Origin: Nitrososphaeria archaeon
Lineage (GTDB): Archaea > Thermoproteota > Nitrososphaeria > Conexivisphaerales > UBA164
Length of the DNA stretch: 10,170 nucleotides
NCBI GenBank assembly: GCA_029775955.1
Contig: JARVJW010000015.1
Coordinates: forward strand, 1-10,170
Direction: 5' to 3'
Shown: one piece after another, positions 7,087-10,170 of the stretch
Numbering within the stretch: position 1 is the first letter of the stretch
Layout: each line of letters opens with the position of its first letter
Position numbers and translations under genes: made by a program
Notes under the pieces: generated by a model
What the model saw: the letters and a program-made list of their open reading frames with translations, nothing else
Told to the model about the DNA's origin: nothing
Database searches by the model: none

Positions 7087-8661
7087 CTACCGCTTTTCAT
7101 CGATATTTAAAAATTTCTGCAACACATCCCTATAATAAGTAAGAATATCTGCCCTCGTAATAAGCAGAAATGGGAGGGAATATTTCTGGGCAACCGCCTC
7201 CCGGAACACGCTGATATCTTCTCCATAACCCTCAAAAAAAAGGTCATAGAATTTGATTGCCATGCCTTTTTTTGCTAAAAATGAAAGTGAATAATAAAGG
7301 AATTCTGCTACATCCCATCCTTTGTCCTGCACCGATGCGTTAAATTTGCTCTGTTCAAGGTCTATCAAATATATATCATTTTTATTGACCAAGAAATTCT
7401 CTGGCTTTGAATCGCCTAGCACTGCCCCCTTGTCGTGCAACCGCCGCAGAAGTTTCCCCGTTCGAGTTATTATTTCACCGTGTGACCCTGACTTGAAAAA
7501 TACCTTTATCCAATGTAAAACCGTTTCACCCTCGATATATTCCTTTATTACTGCAGGCCTTTTAATTGAGATGGCTTCTATTCTTGGGATATTAAATCCA
7601 ATCCGCTCAAGCTCTACAGTTCCACGATATTCATTATACATCCTCTGGATGGGCGAAATATCGAACAGCTTTATTGGTCGCCCAATCATGCCCAAAAAGT
7701 ACCACTTCAGGTGCTTGGATCCTGTAAACCTTTTTATGATGTATTTTTTACCGTTTACAATTCCCACTTTTAATCCCTGAGTCTGCTTGAATCCGCCTAT
7801 TTTAGAACCAAAGAACTCTCGCTCAGGTGAGCTGCTATAAAGCATATATACCCCATCAATTATAAGCATTATTTCAGGCTTCTTCAGGTAAATGTTAACT
7901 GCCTTAATCGTTCTTCTCCTCTTAAATTTTGACAGCGCTTCTGACACTACAACATCAGGCCCAACCTTACCACTTATACCATGAAATATGTATTGTTTGA
8001 CAGCCCTTTCAAAAAGTTCAAAATCATCCCTAAATGGTGGGGCGTTTATTTTTGACCCTTCCTTTATTCTGACGGCATCACCATTTAACTCAAGGAAATC
8101 AATCCTAGAAGCGGCCTGCCTGAAACCTGGAATTGACATTGAGAGATTTTTGTCAACCCTTTCTTCGGAATATGTCATAGTATAGCTATAAAGGGCAGGC
8201 GGGTAAATTTTGTACCTCTTTTTAAGTCTTGAAAACAGGAAGTACTGCAAAGGGATGTTAATATGATAGGAAAAGTATCCATAATGAGAAAAAAGCTCCG
8301 CGGATTCTTCCCTGATCACCCTTTCCTTGTATCTTACCTCCAGATCTTTTACAATACTTTCTCCATAAATCGAAATAAATGGGTTAAGTAGCCTTCCTAC
8401 TACAAATTCGCCCATTGATGCTTGTTTCGCATCCTTTAACGCCTCATTTGTATCGACAAGAAGAACTGAGTACTTAGCAGCATGACCTTTCTGGTATATG
8501 TACTTTAGCTTGCCATTAAGGCCATTGACCAGAGCAAGCACATCATAATCACTATCCTGTTTTGCATAACCGGCTACCTGACTCCCATAGAGCGCAACGG
8601 CTTTTGGGGTCATGCTTTTAAGTATGTTGTTTATATCGCTGTGAACATCTTCTATTTCCAT
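7087..8661 (-). CDS. Nucleotidyltransferase - Bud32/RIO-like kinase fusion protein
   Basis: A 524-aa protein with two enzymatic domains. The first 100 residues form a pol-beta-type nucleotidyltransferase: ALYGSQVAGYAKQDSDYDVL, with Gly26-Ser27 and the metal-binding pair Asp38/Asp40. Residues about 110-250 are an unassigned middle region. The last 240 residues resemble small atypical kinases: Lys310 in KKYIIKRF, KEYIEGE (373-379), LHDKGAVLGDSKPENFLV with Asp417 and Asn422 as catalytic and metal residues, and YLIDLEQ with Asp434 replacing the DFG Asp. Tethering to a nucleotidyltransferase is not the usual Kae1-Bud32 arrangement. Key residues of both domains are present, so both may be active; substrates are unknown. 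It overlaps the HExxH gene by 10 bases and precedes eS24, pointing to a translation-, tRNA- or ribosome-linked role (inference). It should not be annotated as the KEOPS Bud32 without phylogeny. Confidence 0.82.
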   Translation of the reverse strand: MEIEDVHSDINNILKSMTPKAVALYGSQVAGYAKQDSDYDVLALVNGLNGKLKYIYQKGHAAKYSVLLVDTNEALKDAKQASMGEFVVGRLLNPFISIYGESIVKDLEVRYKERVIREESAELFSHYGYFSYHINIPLQYFLFSRLKKRYKIYPPALYSYTMTYSEERVDKNLSMSIPGFRQAASRIDFLELNGDAVRIKEGSKINAPPFRDDFELFERAVKQYIFHGISGKVGPDVVVSEALSKFKRRRTIKAVNIYLKKPEIMLIIDGVYMLYSSSPEREFFGSKIGGFKQTQGLKVGIVNGKKYIIKRFTGSKHLKWYFLGMIGRPIKLFDISPIQRMYNEYRGTVELERIGFNIPRIEAISIKRPAVIKEYIEGETVLHWIKVFFKSGSHGEIITRTGKLLRRLHDKGAVLGDSKPENFLVNKNDIYLIDLEQSKFNASVQDKGWDVAEFLYYSLSFLAKKGMAIKFYDLFFEGYGEDISVFREAVAQKYSLPFLLITRADILTYYRDVLQKFLNIDEKR

Positions 8662-9320
8662 TTTAACAGGCGCCTGACACTTTCCTCAGGAATATAACTC
8701 ATGATGGCAACCATTGGCAACTTCACCTGATTTTCTGAAGGCGACATGACTACTGTGGGGAGACCAGCGTTTATCCATTTAGTAATAGATTTTTTATTAA
8801 GCGCATCATCGTTCAGCCCATCCTTAAATTTTTCATCAAGCACCCTTATCAAGTATTTACTTTTTGAATAAACTGAATTTGCTGTGTAGAGTTCGCCTTC
8901 ATCAATGCCCAGAGCTTCAATTACCTGGTCAGTAGTGCTAGCACTGCTAATGCTCCTTTCCTTCAAAAGCGCAAGAAAATTAAGGTAATGAAGAAATTCA
9001 TGAGCTACAGCTGAAGCAATTGTATCCCTTGAACCAAACGCTACAAGGGGGGCCGTTAACTCAACTGTAAGCAGGAGGTTTGTGCCATCGCTCAACGGCA
9101 TAAATCTGGAATAAATTATAGCTTCAGAATACAGATTTCCACCCTTTATTACAACAGCATATGGGGATACAAACCATATTGGGTATCTGGCTCCAGACGA
9201 TTTTTCAACCTTATGAATTGCTTCTGTAACCTTTAATGTTCCAACCTCGACCTTTTTTTCGTATTCGTGTGTGATCTTTCCATCATTAACTGCTTTCCTT
9301 ATCAGTTCCATTGGGTCCAT
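8652..9320 (-). CDS. Uncharacterised HExxH (zincin-like) protein
   Basis: A 222-aa soluble protein I do not recognise as a named family. Its clearest motif is ASAVAHEFLHYLNFLALL, with HEFLH at residues 107-111, the classic zinc-binding and catalytic motif of zincin metallopeptidases. A third ligand may be Glu135 or Glu142 further on, but this is not certain. The N-terminal half is predicted to be mixed strand and helix (YPIWFVSPYAVVIKGG). There is no signal peptide or membrane helix, so it should act in the cytoplasm. The start overlaps the zinc-ribbon gene by 35 bases (ATG at 9320, alternative at 9311), and the end overlaps the NTase-kinase gene by 10 bases, so all are probably translated from one mRNA. 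Peptidase activity is inferred only. Confidence 0.72.
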   Translation of the reverse strand: MDPMELIRKAVNDGKITHEYEKKVEVGTLKVTEAIHKVEKSSGARYPIWFVSPYAVVIKGGNLYSEAIIYSRFMPLSDGTNLLLTVELTAPLVAFGSRDTIASAVAHEFLHYLNFLALLKERSISSASTTDQVIEALGIDEGELYTANSVYSKSKYLIRVLDEKFKDGLNDDALNKKSITKWINAGLPTVVMSPSENQVKLPMVAIMSYIPEESVRRLLKWK

Positions 9321-9483
9321 TATGCAACTCTATATACACAACGCCCTTATAACCACATCTTTTACAATAAAAGTACTGTGGTGTAGTTGCCGCCCCAAGT
9401 GAAGCAATTGGCTTTAGCTCAGCACCACACACAGGACATAACCGTTTTTTAATTTCCAGTGGTGATTTCCAACTGAGCCTCAT
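9286..9483 (-). CDS. Small two-CxxC zinc-ribbon protein
   Basis: A 65-aa protein with CPVC at residues 16-19 and CKRC at 40-43, the pattern of a single zinc ribbon. A basic N-terminus precedes it and a short polar tail follows. Between the cysteine pairs is ELKPIASLGAATTPQYFY. No specific family can be named. Similar small ribbons bind nucleic acid or protein partners in archaeal transcription and translation. Its ATG overlaps the aIF1 stop codon in an ATGA (9480-9483), and its 3' end overlaps the HExxH gene, supporting a real, co-expressed gene. Confidence 0.78.
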   Translation of the reverse strand: MRLSWKSPLEIKKRLCPVCGAELKPIASLGAATTPQYFYCKRCGYKGVVYIELHNGPNGTDKESS

Positions 9484-9782
9484 TCTACAACTACATTCTC
9501 CTGCTTGAACCCCAAGTCTATGAGATTTTGTACAACCTTATCTCTGTGATCACCCTGCAGGATCACACTATCTCCCTTAGCAGCGCCGCCACAGGCCAGC
9601 TTTCTCTTCAGGTTTTTCGCAACGTCAACTATATTTATTCCCTGTGTATCATTGAACTGTACAATGGTTGTTGGCTTGTTATACTTTCTCTTTTCAAACT
9701 TAACTAAGATCTTAACAGTTTCTTTATTTATTTCTTCGGGTATCAGTTCATTTGTATACGCAAATGGTTCGAAATCATCCAT
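9480..9782 (-). CDS. Translation initiation factor aIF1 (SUI1 family)
   Basis: A 100-aa archaeal homologue of eIF1, which binds the 30S P-site region and checks start-codon selection. Conserved elements: KFEKRKYNKPTTIVQF, the basic hairpin and first strand; DVAKNLKRKLACGGAAKGD, the SUI1 signature helix and loop; and ILQGDHRDKVVQNLIDLGF near the C-terminus. Length fits the family. The ATG at 9782 is preferred, with a GAGG just upstream; an in-frame GTG at 9797 would add five residues and lies where the TATA palindrome predicts transcription to begin, so a leaderless GTG start is possible. This is the first gene of the translation operon and overlaps the zinc-ribbon gene by four bases. Confidence 0.93.
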   Translation of the reverse strand: MDDFEPFAYTNELIPEEINKETVKILVKFEKRKYNKPTTIVQFNDTQGINIVDVAKNLKRKLACGGAAKGDSVILQGDHRDKVVQNLIDLGFKQENVVVE

Positions 9783-9809
9783 TTTCCTCAAATACACATA
9801 TAAATTCTC

Positions 9810-9827
9810 ATATATAAGCTTATATAT
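9810..9827 (-). promoter_or_regulatory. TATA-box palindrome, promoter of the aIF1-eS31 operon
   Basis: ATATATAAGCTTATATAT is a perfect 18-base palindrome that contains a TATA box (TATATAAG) on the minus strand. The box starts about 29 bases before the alternative GTG (9797) and 44 before the ATG (9782). Its symmetry could in principle support transcription in both directions, but no gene lies rightward in the window. Confidence 0.55.
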
Positions 9828-9858
9828 TCATTTTCACACCTCACCCAAGTTTTTATAT

Positions 9859-9917
9859 TTAACTGAGCAGGAAGTCCCCCTTGCCAAGTCAACGGGACTT
9901 CCCGCTCGCTGAGTTAA
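9859..9917. repeat. Strong imperfect hairpin upstream of the translation operon
   Basis: Arms TTAACTGAGCAGGAAGTCCC (9859-9878) and 9894-9917 pair as TTAACT/AGTTAA, GAGC/GCTC and GGAAGTCCC/GGGACTTCC, with a small right-side bulge and a 15-base loop. The GC-rich core stands out in an A/T-rich spacer. It could be a small RNA, a terminator or attenuator for transcription from the right, or the relic of a palindromic mobile element. Confidence 0.6.
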
Positions 9918-9937
9918 AACCGTTTGATAATCAAATG

Positions 9938-9947
9938 TGCAACAAAG
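9938..9947 (+). repeat. Solitary copy of the 10-base IS-end motif
   Basis: TGCAACAAAG, identical to the right ends of IS copies A (3178-3187) and B (6543-6552), lies 10 bases before the IS5-like relic at 9958. No partner end lies immediately nearby. It is either a remnant of another excised or rearranged copy or a chance match. Confidence 0.4.
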
Positions 9948-9957
9948 CACTAAAATT

Positions 9958-10170
9958 TGCTCTGTTGAACAAATATCCCTGAGAGTGCTTATCATTCTCA
10001 GATCTCTTCTAGGATTTCTGATCAGTTCATCGCTTTCACCAACTGCTTTGCCCTCTGGTTCATGTAGTATGCCCAGAACCTCTGGTATCCCTCTGCTTCC
10101 AGTCCTGTGGTACATCGGCTTACGCAATTCTCCCCAAACTTCACAGCGGAGAATATTCCTTCCGTGCCTG
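9958..10170 (-). repeat. 213-base direct repeat, copy 2 (partner 4923-5135)
   Basis: Same orientation and sequence as 4923-5135 with a single difference (C at 10096). The match begins just before the TGTTGAACAAATAT tip and runs to the window edge, so this IS copy continues outside. Confidence 0.92.
10022..10170 (-). pseudogene. IS5-like transposase C-terminus, cut by the window edge
   Basis: The minus frame ending at TGA 10022-10024 encodes the last 49 residues of the transposase seen at 4987-5280: GTEGIFSAVKFGEN, then TTGLEAEGYQRFWAYY. At the one differing base this copy has Ala in EAEGY, the other Thr. It shares the apparent two-residue deletion before FGEN, so both descend from the same, perhaps already altered, copy. 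Whether the part outside the window is intact cannot be judged. Confidence 0.65.

Noticed and set aside
7322..7780. 152-aa plus-strand open frame
   Set aside because: It lies wholly antisense to the kinase domain of the NTase-kinase gene.
7087..8661. Calling the gene bud32/KEOPS kinase
   Set aside because: The N-terminal nucleotidyltransferase, the unassigned middle region and the IDLEQ metal motif differ from canonical Bud32; only a general kinase relationship is supportable.
1286..9947. Recurring TGCAACAAAG/CTTTGTTGCA sites as CRISPR or integrase attachment sites
   Set aside because: Five copies at irregular spacing in both orientations, next to IS relics and without spacers or cas/integrase genes; IS terminal repeats explain them better.

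Overview
The window looks like chromosomal DNA of an archaeon, most likely a Thermoplasmatales-type organism (Ferroplasma/Thermoplasma/Cuniculiplasma relatives). The evidence is archaeal or eukaryote-type translation genes (aIF1/SUI1, eS24, eS31/S27ae), TATA boxes about 25-30 bases upstream of start codons that imply leaderless mRNAs, a moderate-to-low GC content, a DsrE2/TusA sulfur-carrier pair, and a heavy load of decayed insertion sequences. The genus is an inference; no rRNA or other taxonomic marker is present.

Layout. 1-80: probable terminal scrap of an IS. 174-822 (minus): dsrE2-tusA sulfur-trafficking pair with a leaderless promoter; tusA has an apparent one-base frameshift in a run of six A. 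823-1285: non-coding apart from the dsrE2 promoter and a 15-base palindrome. 1286-3187: IS copy A, an IS5-like element with a multiply broken transposase (plus strand), with a decayed IS630-family transposase (minus strand) lodged in its 3' part. 3337-4788 (minus): an intact MFS transporter of the anion:cation symporter (sugar-acid) type. 4838-6552: IS copy B, the same IS5-like element in the opposite orientation, with its interior replaced by pieces of two other IS5-like transposases. Copies A and B share a 203-base inverted repeat without a visible mismatch and flank the transporter like a composite transposon.

6560-9797 (minus): a tightly packed translation operon, in transcription order aIF1 - two-CxxC zinc-ribbon protein - HExxH (zincin-like) protein - nucleotidyltransferase/Bud32-RIO-like kinase fusion - ribosomal protein eS24 - ribosomal protein eS31 (S27ae). 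Neighbours overlap by 4, 35 and 10 bases, are separated by about 21 bases, then overlap by 4. Three uncharacterised proteins (zinc ribbon, HExxH protein, NTase-kinase) embedded among core translation genes are the most interesting biology here. IS copy B ends 7 bases beyond the eS31 stop codon, where many archaea carry kae1(-bud32).

9798-10170: the operon promoter (an 18-base TATA palindrome), a strong hairpin, another copy of the 10-base IS-end motif, and a truncated IS5-like transposase end that repeats 4923-5135 with one mismatch in 213 bases. The genome around this window is therefore an IS graveyard surrounding essential translation genes and a few metabolic genes.
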